This document shows, in pieces, positions 57,152-64,000 of a DNA stretch of 64,000 nt (its first letter is position 1; every line of letters begins with the position of its first letter). Below the pieces are notes generated by a model that saw only the letters and a list, made by a program, of their open reading frames with translations, ran no database searches and was not told where the DNA came from. Source of the stretch: Dehalococcoidia bacterium (GTDB taxonomy: Bacteria > Chloroflexota > Dehalococcoidia > SM23-28-2 > RBG-16-64-32); contig JAUSFE010000071.1 of assembly GCA_030649945.1 (NCBI GenBank), forward strand, positions 62,001 to 126,000, read 5' to 3'. The translations under genes were made by a program, and so were the position numbers.

Positions 57152-57157
57152 TATGAT
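57152..57157 (+). promoter_or_regulatory. -10 element of ksgA
   Basis: TATGAT ends 6 bases before the GTG start at 57164, so initiation would fall on or beside the start codon. No -35 is seen. Confidence 0.5.
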
Positions 57158-57163
57158 GCCGGT

Positions 57164-57997
57164 GTGAGAGGAACCGCCGGCGCCCGTCCACGCAAGTCTC
57201 TTGGCCAGCACTGGCTGGTGGACCGCGATGCCCTCCGCCGCATCGCCGAGGCGGCAGAGGCGGGCGATGACGAAACGCTGGTGGAGGTGGGGGCCGGCAC
57301 CGGCCTCCTGACGCGCTTTCTGGCGGAGCGCGCCCGGCGGCTGATCGCCGTCGAGGTGGACCACCGCCTGGCGCAACGGCTGCGCCAGGAGTTCTCCGCG
57401 CGCCCCGGGGTCTCGGTGGTCGAGGCGGACATCCTCTCCACGCCCGTGGAGGAGTTGCTGGAGCGGGGCGGCGGCGGCCTGCCGTATGTGGTCGCCGGCA
57501 ATCTGCCTTACTTCATCGGCACGGCCATCGTGCGCAAGTTCCTGCACGCCGCCGTGCGCCCGCGCCGGCTCATCGTCACCCTCCAGAAGGAGGTGGCGGA
57601 GAGCATGACGGCGGCACCGGGGCGCCTGACGTACCTGGGCGTGGAGACGCAGATGTACGCCCGTGCCCGCATCCTCCTCCGCCTGCCGCCGCGCGTGTTC
57701 AACCCGCCGCCGAAGGTGCACTCGGCCGTCGTGCGGCTGGACGTGCTGGACACGCCGGAGGTGGAGGTGGACAACCGGGGAGCGCTGCTGGACCTGGTGC
57801 ACGCCGGCTTCGCCGCGCCCCGCAAGCGCCTGCGCAACTCGCTGGCCATCGGGCTCGAGATCGAGCCGCCGGAGGCGGAGGCGCTGCTGGGGGCCGCGGG
57901 CATCGAGCCCGAGAAGCGCCCGGCGGAACTGGAGCTGGCGGACTGGAGGCAGCTCTACTTCGAGTACCGGCGGCAGGCGGGGGCGGTGAAGGACTAG
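57164..57997 (+). CDS. rsmA: 16S rRNA (adenine1518/1519-N6)-dimethyltransferase
   Basis: RsmA/KsgA dimethylates two adenines in the 16S 3' hairpin during subunit assembly. It has 277 aa from GTG 57164. KSLGQHWLVD, AdoMet motif VGAGTGLLT, the VVEADIL acidic loop and the catalytic NLPYFI are complete; PPPKVHSAVVRL is typical. The frame upstream to 57116 enters copy C and is not used. Its stop TAG is followed by element copy B. Before that insertion it would have abutted the ispE start. Confidence 0.96.
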   Translation: MRGTAGARPRKSLGQHWLVDRDALRRIAEAAEAGDDETLVEVGAGTGLLTRFLAERARRLIAVEVDHRLAQRLRQEFSARPGVSVVEADILSTPVEELLERGGGGLPYVVAGNLPYFIGTAIVRKFLHAAVRPRRLIVTLQKEVAESMTAAPGRLTYLGVETQMYARARILLRLPPRVFNPPPKVHSAVVRLDVLDTPEVEVDNRGALLDLVHAGFAAPRKRLRNSLAIGLEIEPPEAEALLGAAGIEPEKRPAELELADWRQLYFEYRRQAGAVKD

Positions 57998-58225
57998 TGC
58001 AGTGTGTCAAGAACAGCTTTAACACGGCGCACCTTTGAACAGAGAGACGGTACACTGGGGGTGCGGACGCGCCATCGCCCCTCGCTCGCAGGTCTGCCCC
58101 ACCCCAGATCCTTCGCGAAGCTGCGGAGAGCCACGTGGCAGATGTCGTCGCGCTCAGGATGACAGACGGGATGGCACCGCGACTCAACGGACCACGGGAG
58201 ACAGTCAAGGTACTTTGGAGACGGT
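57998..58225 (+). mobile_element. 220-bp repeat element, copy B
   Basis: Nearly collinear with copy A (GTGTGTCAAGAACAGCTTTA at the left end, CAGTCAAGGTACTTTGGAGAC at the right). The flanks share GGACTAG (57991-57997 and 58226-58232). With small indels the match extends to GGTG..GGACTAG.TGC. The insertion lies exactly between the ksgA stop and the ispE ATG. Confidence 0.85.
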
Positions 58226-58232
58226 GGACTAG

Positions 58233-59102
58233 ATGCGCGCCATTGCGCCGGCGAAGATCAACTGGACGCTGGAGGTGCTGGGGCCCCGCGCCGACGGATA
58301 CCACGAGGTGCGCACTGTCATGCAGACGCTGGACCTGGGGGACGAGCTGGAGTTCCGGGCGGCGGACGCCATCAGCCTGACCGTCTCCGGCCCGCTCACG
58401 GCTGCCGAGGATGACCTGGCGCTGCGCGCCGCCCGCCTGCTGCGCGACGAGGCTGCGCCCGGCCGCGGCGCGGCTGTGCACCTGAGCAAGCGCGTGCCGG
58501 TGGGCTGCGGCCTGGGCGGGGGCAGCGCCGACGCCGCGGCCGTGCTGCGGGCCCTGAGCCGCCTGTGGGAAACCGGTTGGGACGAAGAGCGGCTCCTACC
58601 CCTGGCCGCCCGCCTGGGATCGGACGTGGCGTTCTTTCTGTACGGCGGGACGGCGCTGGCGGCAGGGCGCGGCGAGCGCATTACGCCGTTGCCGGATGCG
58701 CCGGAGGCCTGGCTGGTCCTGCTGGCGCCGGCGTTGGGGATTCCCGGCAAGACGCGGCTCATGTACGAGTCGCTCCAGCCGTCAGACTTCACGGATGGGT
58801 CCCGCAGCGAGGCGCTCGTGGAGCGTCTGCGGCACGGGCGGCCGTTGGAGCCGTCGCTGCTGCACAACGCCTTCGAGCGCGCGGCCGTGGCGGTCTTCGA
58901 GGGGCAGGGCCCCCGCCGCCAGGCGCTGCTGGAGGCGGGGGCCCGGGCTGTGCACCTGGCGGGCGCCGGCCCGGCCCTCTTCGCGCTGACATCCGGTGAG
59001 GCGGAGGCGCGCGCCATCCGCAGGCGGCTGGACTCTTCGTTAGGGAAGGCGTTCGTGGCGCGGACACTGACGGCGGCGGAGGCGCGGGCGCTGGTGGGGT
59101 GA
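58233..59102 (+). CDS. ispE: 4-diphosphocytidyl-2-C-methyl-D-erythritol kinase
   Basis: A GHMP-family kinase of the MEP isoprenoid pathway, 289 aa. APAKINWTLEVLGPRADGYHEV is the substrate-binding N-terminus, PVGCGLGGGSADAAA the ATP loop, and LAGAGPALFAL the late GHMP motif. The ATG directly follows the direct repeat that bounds copy B. The ksgA-ispE neighbourhood is conserved with Firmicutes. Confidence 0.96.
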   Translation: MRAIAPAKINWTLEVLGPRADGYHEVRTVMQTLDLGDELEFRAADAISLTVSGPLTAAEDDLALRAARLLRDEAAPGRGAAVHLSKRVPVGCGLGGGSADAAAVLRALSRLWETGWDEERLLPLAARLGSDVAFFLYGGTALAAGRGERITPLPDAPEAWLVLLAPALGIPGKTRLMYESLQPSDFTDGSRSEALVERLRHGRPLEPSLLHNAFERAAVAVFEGQGPRRQALLEAGARAVHLAGAGPALFALTSGEAEARAIRRRLDSSLGKAFVARTLTAAEARALVG

Positions 59103-59219
59103 TGGCTGCGAGCGCGGTGGCGGGGGCGGATTGGCTGGGGCTAAGATACGCCCAGCGGTCAGGCTAAAGGCCTGACCTACGAGCGTGACCCAGGAGCCCG
59201 ACCTACGAGAGAGAGGCCC
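59103..59219. repeat. Intergenic with GGTCAGGC/GCCTGACC hairpin
   Basis: GGTCAGGCTAAAGGCCTGACC near 59158-59178 is an 8-bp stem. A related sequence lies near 47539. It may act as an ispE terminator, but no T-run follows. Confidence 0.55.
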
Positions 59220-59924
59220 ATGCCCGGCACAATCGTTGATATGCACGTGCACACCGTGCGCGGCGCCGCCGACTCTTCGCTGACCCCGGACCAGTTGATC
59301 GAGGAGGCCAGGCGCATCGGCCTGGGCGGCGTCAACATCAGCGAGCACGACCGCGTGTGGGACGCCCACCAGATAGAGGAGTTCCGGAGCCGGAGCGGGC
59401 TCTTCGTCAGCCGCGGCATGGAAGTCTCCACGGACATGGGCCACATGATCGTCGTCGGGCTGGAGCAGTACATGCCGGGCATCCGCCGGGCCGCGGAGCT
59501 GCGGCGCGTGCTGGATGAGGTGGGCGGGTTCATGACCGTCGCGCATCCGTTTCGCCACTTCTTCGACCCCATCCACTTCCGCCGCGACGGCCGTCCCCCG
59601 TTCGAGATGACGCCGGCAGAGGCGGCGGAGCGCATGGCGGCCTTCAAGCTGGTGGACGAGATAGAGGTGGCGAACGGCGGCTCGACGCCGCGCGAGAACC
59701 AGTTCGCGCTGCGCGTGGCGAAGGTGCTGGGCAAGCGCGGCATCGGCGCCAGCGACTGCCACTCCACGCAGGGCGTGGGCTACTACGTGACGGTCTTCGA
59801 GGAGGAGCTGAGGGACCAGCAACACATGCTGGAACAACTGAGGGCGCGCCGCTTCCAGGCCGCGCAGGGCCTGCCCGCCGGCAACCTGCGGCCGTACGAG
59901 CTGGAGGAGACGGCGGGGGGCTGA
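59220..59924 (+). CDS. PHP-domain phosphoesterase
   Basis: A 234-aa PHP-family metal hydrolase. Metal-binding motifs appear in order: DMHVHT (7-12), SEHD near 41, GMEVSTD near 66, AHPFRHF near 103 and the late SDCHS. Members hydrolyse phosphodiesters or phosphomonoesters such as nucleotides or oligo-RNA. The specific substrate is unknown. Confidence 0.9.
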   Translation: MPGTIVDMHVHTVRGAADSSLTPDQLIEEARRIGLGGVNISEHDRVWDAHQIEEFRSRSGLFVSRGMEVSTDMGHMIVVGLEQYMPGIRRAAELRRVLDEVGGFMTVAHPFRHFFDPIHFRRDGRPPFEMTPAEAAERMAAFKLVDEIEVANGGSTPRENQFALRVAKVLGKRGIGASDCHSTQGVGYYVTVFEEELRDQQHMLEQLRARRFQAAQGLPAGNLRPYELEETAGG

Positions 59925-60410
59925 ACGGCGGCCGGGCGCGGCGCAGCGATGTCGTTGCCTCGAAAATGCGACGTGTGACATTGGCGCCGCGCGGTTGTCG
60001 GCGCTGTTTCACGGTTCTTCCGGATCCCTCGACATCCCTTGCCGCTCGTCCTGAGGTTCTCGTAGGACCGAGCGGGGCACGGAGTCTCCGAGCACTGCCG
60101 GCGTCATACTCCGCTCATGGTACGAGTGCCTCACCATGAGCGGAAAGGAGCCGCCATGGCATTCTCATTCTTGGCGGGGTCGCTGCGCCAGCGACATGAG
60201 AGAATTCTGAGCCCTTCGGCTCCGCTCAGGACAGGCTCCGCGAAGGATCTGTCCGGGCGGAAGCGCCGAGCGGCATGACGCGTGGGGACGTAGGAGAAGG
60301 TCGCGGGCGCGCAACGCCGGCCAACGTGTGGCTGCGACAGACCCTTCGTTCCTCAGGGTGACAGAGTTGTAGAGGCGCGACCATTTGTTCTAGCTCGCGC
60401 GCTCAGCCGA
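59925..60410. repeat. Long intergenic block of dispersed palindromes
   Basis: CCGCTCGTCCT/AGGACCGAGCGG (60042-60075) and CCGCTCATGGT/ACCATGAGCGG (60111-60143) repeat the pair seen at 4870-4980. CCTTCGGCTCCGCTCAGGAC (about 60213-60232) is the unit found, inverted, in the M20 peptidase gene near 63922. CTTCGTTCCTCAGGGTGACA lies near 60344. No gene is seen. Confidence 0.8.
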
Positions 60411-60419
60411 TGCTACAAT
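60411..60419 (+). promoter_or_regulatory. Extended -10 promoter of dinG
   Basis: TGCTACAAT ends 9 bases before the in-frame TTG start. No clear -35 is seen, and a leaderless or very short leader is expected. Confidence 0.55.
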
Positions 60420-60428
60420 GGCCGCGAC

Positions 60429-63221
60429 TTGGCCACCGAGTACGTCGCCTTAGACCTGGAGACCACCGGCCTCAACCGCGATACAGACGCCATCATCGAG
60501 ATCGGCGCCGTGCGCTTCAGCCGCGAAGGCGTCCTGGATACGTTCGAGACGCTGGTCAACCCGCGGCGGCCGCTGGGGCTGGCGGTCCAGGCGCTGACGG
60601 GCATAACGGACGAAGAGCTGCGGCAGGCGCCCCCGCTGGAGGCCGTGGCGGCCGATTTCGAGAACTTCCTGGGCGACGCCGTGCTCGTGGGGCACAACGC
60701 GCTCGACTTCGACGCCGTTTTCCTGGACCGCGCCGGCATCCGGCACAGCGGGACCGTCTACGATACCCAGGAACTGGCGGGCCTTCTCCTGCCGGGCCTG
60801 ACGGAGTACGGGCTGGCCGCTCTCGCCGCGCACTGCGGTATCGAGTTTCCCGTGCGGCACCGCGCGCCGGCGGACGCCGAGGCCAGCCGCGCGCTGTTCC
60901 TGGCGCTGCAGGAGGCGGCGGCCCGGCTGCCCCGCGAGGTGCTGGGCCAGATCGCGCAGTGGTTGACGCCCACGGCCTGGCCGTGGCGGGGCTTCTTCGC
61001 GGAGGTCTGGGCCCTTGCGCCGGGGATGGAGGCCGGGGCGGCGCCGCTCTCCGTCCGCAGGCCGCCGGCCGCGGCGCGTCCGCTCAGCCCCGCCGCCACG
61101 CCGGTCGCCGTCGCGCCGGAGGAGCCGCTGCGCGTGCTGGCGTCCGCCCGGGGGCGCGCGGACCTGTTCGAGGAGTTCGACGACCGGGCGGTGCAGCAGG
61201 AGATGGTGCGCGCCGTGACCGGGGCGCTGAATGACGGCCGCCGGCTGCTGGTGGAGGCCGGCACGGGGACCGGCAAGTCGCTGGCGTACCTGGCGCCGGC
61301 GGCCTGCCACGCGCTGGCGAACGAGACGCGGGTGGTGATATCCACGGCCACGATCAACCTGCAGGAGCAGCTAGTGCGCAAGGACATCCCCACGTTGCAA
61401 CAGCTCCTGCCCGCGCGGCCGGAGCTGCGGGCGTGCCAGCTGAAGGGGCGCCGCAACTACCTCTGCCTGCGCCGCTTCCAGGCCTTTCGCGGCTCGGACT
61501 CGCTCAGCGACGGCGAGGCGCTGCTGGCGTCCAGGGTCCTCGTCTGGCTCCAGGGGACGGAGACGGGCGACAGGGCTGAGCTGCGCCTCTCGCCGGCGGA
61601 GGAGCCGGCCTGGCAGCGGCTGAGCGCAGAAGGAGCCGACTGCACTTCCGGCAATAGCGCGTTCGTGGTGGACGGCAGTTGCTTCTTGCAGAAGGCACGC
61701 CGCCAGGCCGACTCCGCGCACCTCGTCGTAGTCAACCACTCGCTCTTGCTGTCGGACATCGCGGCCGGGGGCCACGTGCTGCCGCCCTACGAGCACCTGG
61801 TGATCGACGAGGCGCATCACCTGGAGGACGAGGCCAGCCGGCAGTTCGGCTTCCGCACGGGCGAGCGGGACCTGGGCGGGCTGCTGGACCGCTGCGAGGC
61901 GGCGGCCCCGGCGGTGCAGTCCGGGCTGCGCGGCATGACCCTGGTGCCGGCGGCAGGCTCGCAGCTGCTGGAGCGCGCGCGCTCTGTGCGGCAGGCGGCG
62001 TCCGCGGCGCGGCCGCGCTTGAAGGAGTTCTGTGAGCGGCTCAAGAGCTTCCTCTCCGAGCACGCGGCGAACGGGGGCGACAGCGAGAAGCGCCTGCGCC
62101 TGAGCCACGGCATGCGCGTGCAGCCGGACTGGACGGACGGCGAGATCGCCTGGGAGAACCTGCGCCTTGCGCTCGGTGATACGGCCTCGCGGCTGGAGGC
62201 GCTGGACGGCGCGCTGGGGCAGTCGGGCGACCTGGGGATCGTGAACCTGGAGCTGATCCAGTCGGACGTGCGCAACCTGATGGCGGAGGTGCAGGAGGCC
62301 GTCGCGGGCATCGCCCACGGCCTGGAGGAGGATGACCCCCAGCGCGTCGTCTGGCTGGAGTGCGAGCGCGCGGACGGGGCGCTGGTCCTGGCCTGGGTGC
62401 CGCTGGCCGTCGACGAGTTGCTCGGCGAGATGCTTTACGCCGGCCGGCGCAGCATCGTGTTGACGGGCGCCACGCTGCGCAGCCAGGGGAGCTTCCAGTA
62501 CATGCAGGAGCGGCTGGGCCTGCAGGATGCCGATGTGCTGGAGCTGGGCTCGCCGTTCGACTACCCGCGCGCGGCGCTCGTGCTCGTTCCGAGCGATATG
62601 CCGGAGCCGGACTCGCCGCACTATCTGGACGCGCTGGGCCGCGCGGTGATCGAACTGACCCGGGCCTCCCAGGGGAGGGCGCTGGTGCTGTTCACCTCGT
62701 ACGCCGGGCTGCGGGCGGTGCACCGGATGGTGTCGGCGCCGCTGACGGAGGAGGGGATCGCCGTGCTGGGGCAGGGGATCGACGGCTCGCCGCGCCAACT
62801 GGTGCGGGCGCTGAAGGCCAGCCCGAACACCGTGCTGCTGGGCACGGCCAGCTTCTGGGAGGGCGTGGACATACCGGGCGAGGCGCTCTCGCTGCTCGTC
62901 ATGGCGCGGCTGCCGTTCGCCGTTCCCACGGACCCGGTGTTCGCGGCGCGGTCCGAACTGTACGAGGACGCGTTCGGCCAGTTCGCGCTGCCGCAGGCGG
63001 TCCTGCGTTTCAAGCAGGGGTTCGGGCGCCTGATCCGGACGAAGACGGACCGCGGCGTGATGGTGGTGCTGGACCGGCGCATCGTCAGCAAGTCTTACGG
63101 GCCGGACTTCCTCAACAGCCTGCCGCCCTGCACACGGCGCGAGGCGGCGCTGCGCGAGATGCCGGACCTGGTGGAGCGGTGGCTGGCCGCGCGCACGCCC
63201 GTAGGAAATCCGTCATCCTGA
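60429..63221 (+). CDS. dinG: DinG-family helicase with N-terminal DEDDh exonuclease
   Basis: A 930-aa fusion: an N-terminal 3'-5' exonuclease (VALDLETTGL, VGHNALDFD, HRAPADAEA; about 1-165), a Pro/Ala linker and an XPD/DinG superfamily 2 helicase (Walker A EAGTGTGKS near 277, DEAH box VIDEAHHLEDE near 459, motif VI QGFGRLIR near 866). Cysteines in NYLC, DCTS and SCFLQKAR match three positions of an iron-sulphur cluster; a fourth is not obvious. The layout is that of the Bacillus-type DinG. The TTG start is set by the frame and the short leader. The last codons (NPSS) come from a dispersed repeat. Confidence 0.92.
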   Translation: MATEYVALDLETTGLNRDTDAIIEIGAVRFSREGVLDTFETLVNPRRPLGLAVQALTGITDEELRQAPPLEAVAADFENFLGDAVLVGHNALDFDAVFLDRAGIRHSGTVYDTQELAGLLLPGLTEYGLAALAAHCGIEFPVRHRAPADAEASRALFLALQEAAARLPREVLGQIAQWLTPTAWPWRGFFAEVWALAPGMEAGAAPLSVRRPPAAARPLSPAATPVAVAPEEPLRVLASARGRADLFEEFDDRAVQQEMVRAVTGALNDGRRLLVEAGTGTGKSLAYLAPAACHALANETRVVISTATINLQEQLVRKDIPTLQQLLPARPELRACQLKGRRNYLCLRRFQAFRGSDSLSDGEALLASRVLVWLQGTETGDRAELRLSPAEEPAWQRLSAEGADCTSGNSAFVVDGSCFLQKARRQADSAHLVVVNHSLLLSDIAAGGHVLPPYEHLVIDEAHHLEDEASRQFGFRTGERDLGGLLDRCEAAAPAVQSGLRGMTLVPAAGSQLLERARSVRQAASAARPRLKEFCERLKSFLSEHAANGGDSEKRLRLSHGMRVQPDWTDGEIAWENLRLALGDTASRLEALDGALGQSGDLGIVNLELIQSDVRNLMAEVQEAVAGIAHGLEEDDPQRVVWLECERADGALVLAWVPLAVDELLGEMLYAGRRSIVLTGATLRSQGSFQYMQERLGLQDADVLELGSPFDYPRAALVLVPSDMPEPDSPHYLDALGRAVIELTRASQGRALVLFTSYAGLRAVHRMVSAPLTEEGIAVLGQGIDGSPRQLVRALKASPNTVLLGTASFWEGVDIPGEALSLLVMARLPFAVPTDPVFAARSELYEDAFGQFALPQAVLRFKQGFGRLIRTKTDRGVMVVLDRRIVSKSYGPDFLNSLPPCTRREAALREMPDLVERWLAARTPVGNPSS

Positions 63222-63226
63222 GCGGC

Positions 63227-63688
63227 ATGACGTCTGCGCGCGGCCTTATGCATCTTCGCGAAGGACCTGGGGAGGGGCAGGCGCCCGCACGCAATGCCGG
63301 CGTCCCGCGTGTGCAACTCCGCCCCGCCACTGCCGAGGAGCGCAACGGCTGGGACGAACCCGACGTCGTCGCTATCACCCGCGCAGGCACCGCTGAACCG
63401 ATCGGCGCCATCGGCTTCACCATCGAGGCGGGGACGCTGACGGTGCGCCGGATGGAGGTGGCGCCGGCGCTGCGGGGCCGGGGCTACGGCTCGGAGGCGG
63501 TGCGTCTGCTGGAGAGCGAGGCCGTCCGCGGGCACGGCGTCACGCGCTTTGAGGCGCCGGCGCCGCAGAGCCTGGGGCTGGCGCTCTATTTCTGGCTGCG
63601 GCTGGGGTACCGCCCGGCCTCTGCGGACGGCCCGGAGTGGCGCCCGCTGACGGGGGGCGATATCATCTCGATGGTTCGGGAGGCGTAA
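63227..63688 (+). CDS. GNAT-family N-acetyltransferase
   Basis: An acetyl-CoA-dependent transferase. From ATG 63227 it has 153 aa, but residues 1-28 are encoded by dispersed-repeat sequence (CATCTTCGCGAAGG). The GNAT fold begins at VQLRPATAEE, so GTG 63311 (125 aa) may be the original start. Motif A is VRRMEVAPALRGRGYGSEAV, and LYFWLRLGYRP closes the fold. The substrate is unknown. Confidence 0.85.
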   Translation: MTSARGLMHLREGPGEGQAPARNAGVPRVQLRPATAEERNGWDEPDVVAITRAGTAEPIGAIGFTIEAGTLTVRRMEVAPALRGRGYGSEAVRLLESEAVRGHGVTRFEAPAPQSLGLALYFWLRLGYRPASADGPEWRPLTGGDIISMVREA

Positions 63689-63699
63689 CGTGGCGCCTC

Positions 63700-63747
63700 A
63701 ACGTTCCCCCTCGCCCGCGAAGCGGGAGAGGGGTAGGGGTGAGGGAA
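63700..63747. repeat. CCCTC/GGGAGAGGG palindrome before peptidase gene
   Basis: TTCCCCCTCGCCCGCGAAGC faces GCGGGAGAGGGG, related to the copies at 47494 and 47650. Confidence 0.75.
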
Positions 63748-63760
63748 GGAGACATAACCC

Positions 63761-64000
63761 CGTGCAAGACATCTTCCGCCACATCGACGACCACAACGAC
63801 GACGCCATCCAGTCGCTGATCGACCTCTGCCGCCTGCCCACCGTGAGCGCGCAGAAGCGGGCGATCGCCGAGACGGCGGAGCACGTCGCGGCACTCTTAC
63901 GCGCCCTCGGGTTCGAGACGCAGGTCCTTCCGAAGCCTGTCCTGAGCGAAGCCGAAGGGCGGGAAGGCGCCCAGACGGGCGGACGTCCGTCCGGACACCC
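63761..64000 (+). CDS. M20-family peptidase, N-terminal part (cut by window end)
   Basis: GTG 63761 follows GGAAGGAG at good spacing. The first residues (MQDIFRHIDDHNDDAIQSLI, then DLCRLPTVSAQ) are the typical N-terminus of M20 dipeptidases and deacylases. Metal-binding motifs lie beyond the window. The segment PKPVLSEAEGREG (about residues 56-68) is encoded by the dispersed repeat CTTCGGCTTCGCTCAGGACA, inverted, and is probably an in-frame insertion. The true 3' end is outside. Confidence 0.8.

Noticed and set aside
1-64000. tRNA or rRNA genes
   Set aside because: I looked for T-loop GGTTCGAATCC-like signatures and rRNA core segments on both strands and found none convincing; only rnpB, the SRP RNA and the riboswitch were supported.

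Overview
This 64 kb window is GC-rich chromosomal DNA from a free-living bacterium. The best fit is a member of the Chloroflexota (Dehalococcoidia-like) or a close Terrabacteria relative. The evidence is RNase J rather than RNase E, a large Bacillus-type SRP RNA, type A RNase P RNA, a c-di-AMP (ydaO-type) riboswitch, coenzyme F420 genes, HisZ-dependent histidine synthesis, a DUF348/G5/3D-domain protein next to ksgA-ispE as in Firmicutes, and many short palindromic repeats of the kind seen in Chloroflexota metagenome genomes. The phylum is inference, since there is no 16S gene here. No phage or plasmid genes and no CRISPR array were seen.

Layout. 0.1-9.7 kb (minus strand): ftsK, rnj, uracil-DNA glycosylase, tatC, tatA/B, acpP, nusB, fabG, fabD, a small membrane zinc protein, rpmF and DUF177, i.e. 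a cell-division/RNA/Tat/fatty-acid housekeeping run. 9.7-14.8 kb (plus): a coiled-coil zinc-ribbon protein, a serine-recombinase-like protein lacking its catalytic serine, RNase HI, rnpB and murE. 15.1-15.3 kb: a compact promoter-small ORF-hairpin-terminator unit in front of birA. 16.1-18.3 kb: slipin plus NfeD. 18.4-24.9 kb: histidine operon hisZ-hisG(tandem)-Zn-PLC-like-hisD-hisC-hisB with start/stop overlaps. 25-30.3 kb: acyl-CoA dehydrogenase, DUF4177, DM13 protein and a riboswitch-controlled glycosyltransferase. 30.3-33.3 kb: an accessory island (HepT-MntA pair in a broken kinase gene, orphan HicB, DNA methyltransferase with an added C-terminal domain, a 51-aa zinc ribbon). 33.3-38 kb: rarA, a frameshifted phosphotransferase, a GNAT gene destroyed by repeats, nitroreductase and hydrolase. 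38.1-41.7 kb: nhaA-cofD-cofC-fbiB-like, an F420 operon. 42-49.8 kb: DinB proteins, mutS2, Tag-like glycosylase, HxlR regulator, two VOC proteins and lepA with an insertion. 49.9-64 kb: a secreted dockerin-like protein, fabI, galU, SRP RNA, YabE-like protein, ksgA, ispE, a PHP phosphoesterase, dinG, a GNAT and the start of an M20 peptidase.

The most distinctive signal is repeat biology. A roughly 220-bp element, present in at least six full or partial copies, has inserted twice at stop/start junctions of co-transcribed genes; one copy is flanked by a clean 14-bp direct repeat that restores both the upstream stop codon and the downstream start codon. Shorter palindromes have entered coding sequences in frame (hisG, an alpha/beta hydrolase, cofD, DinB, lepA, the M20 peptidase). 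Several genes carry a -10 hexamer only 6 to 11 bases before the start codon, suggesting frequent leaderless mRNAs.
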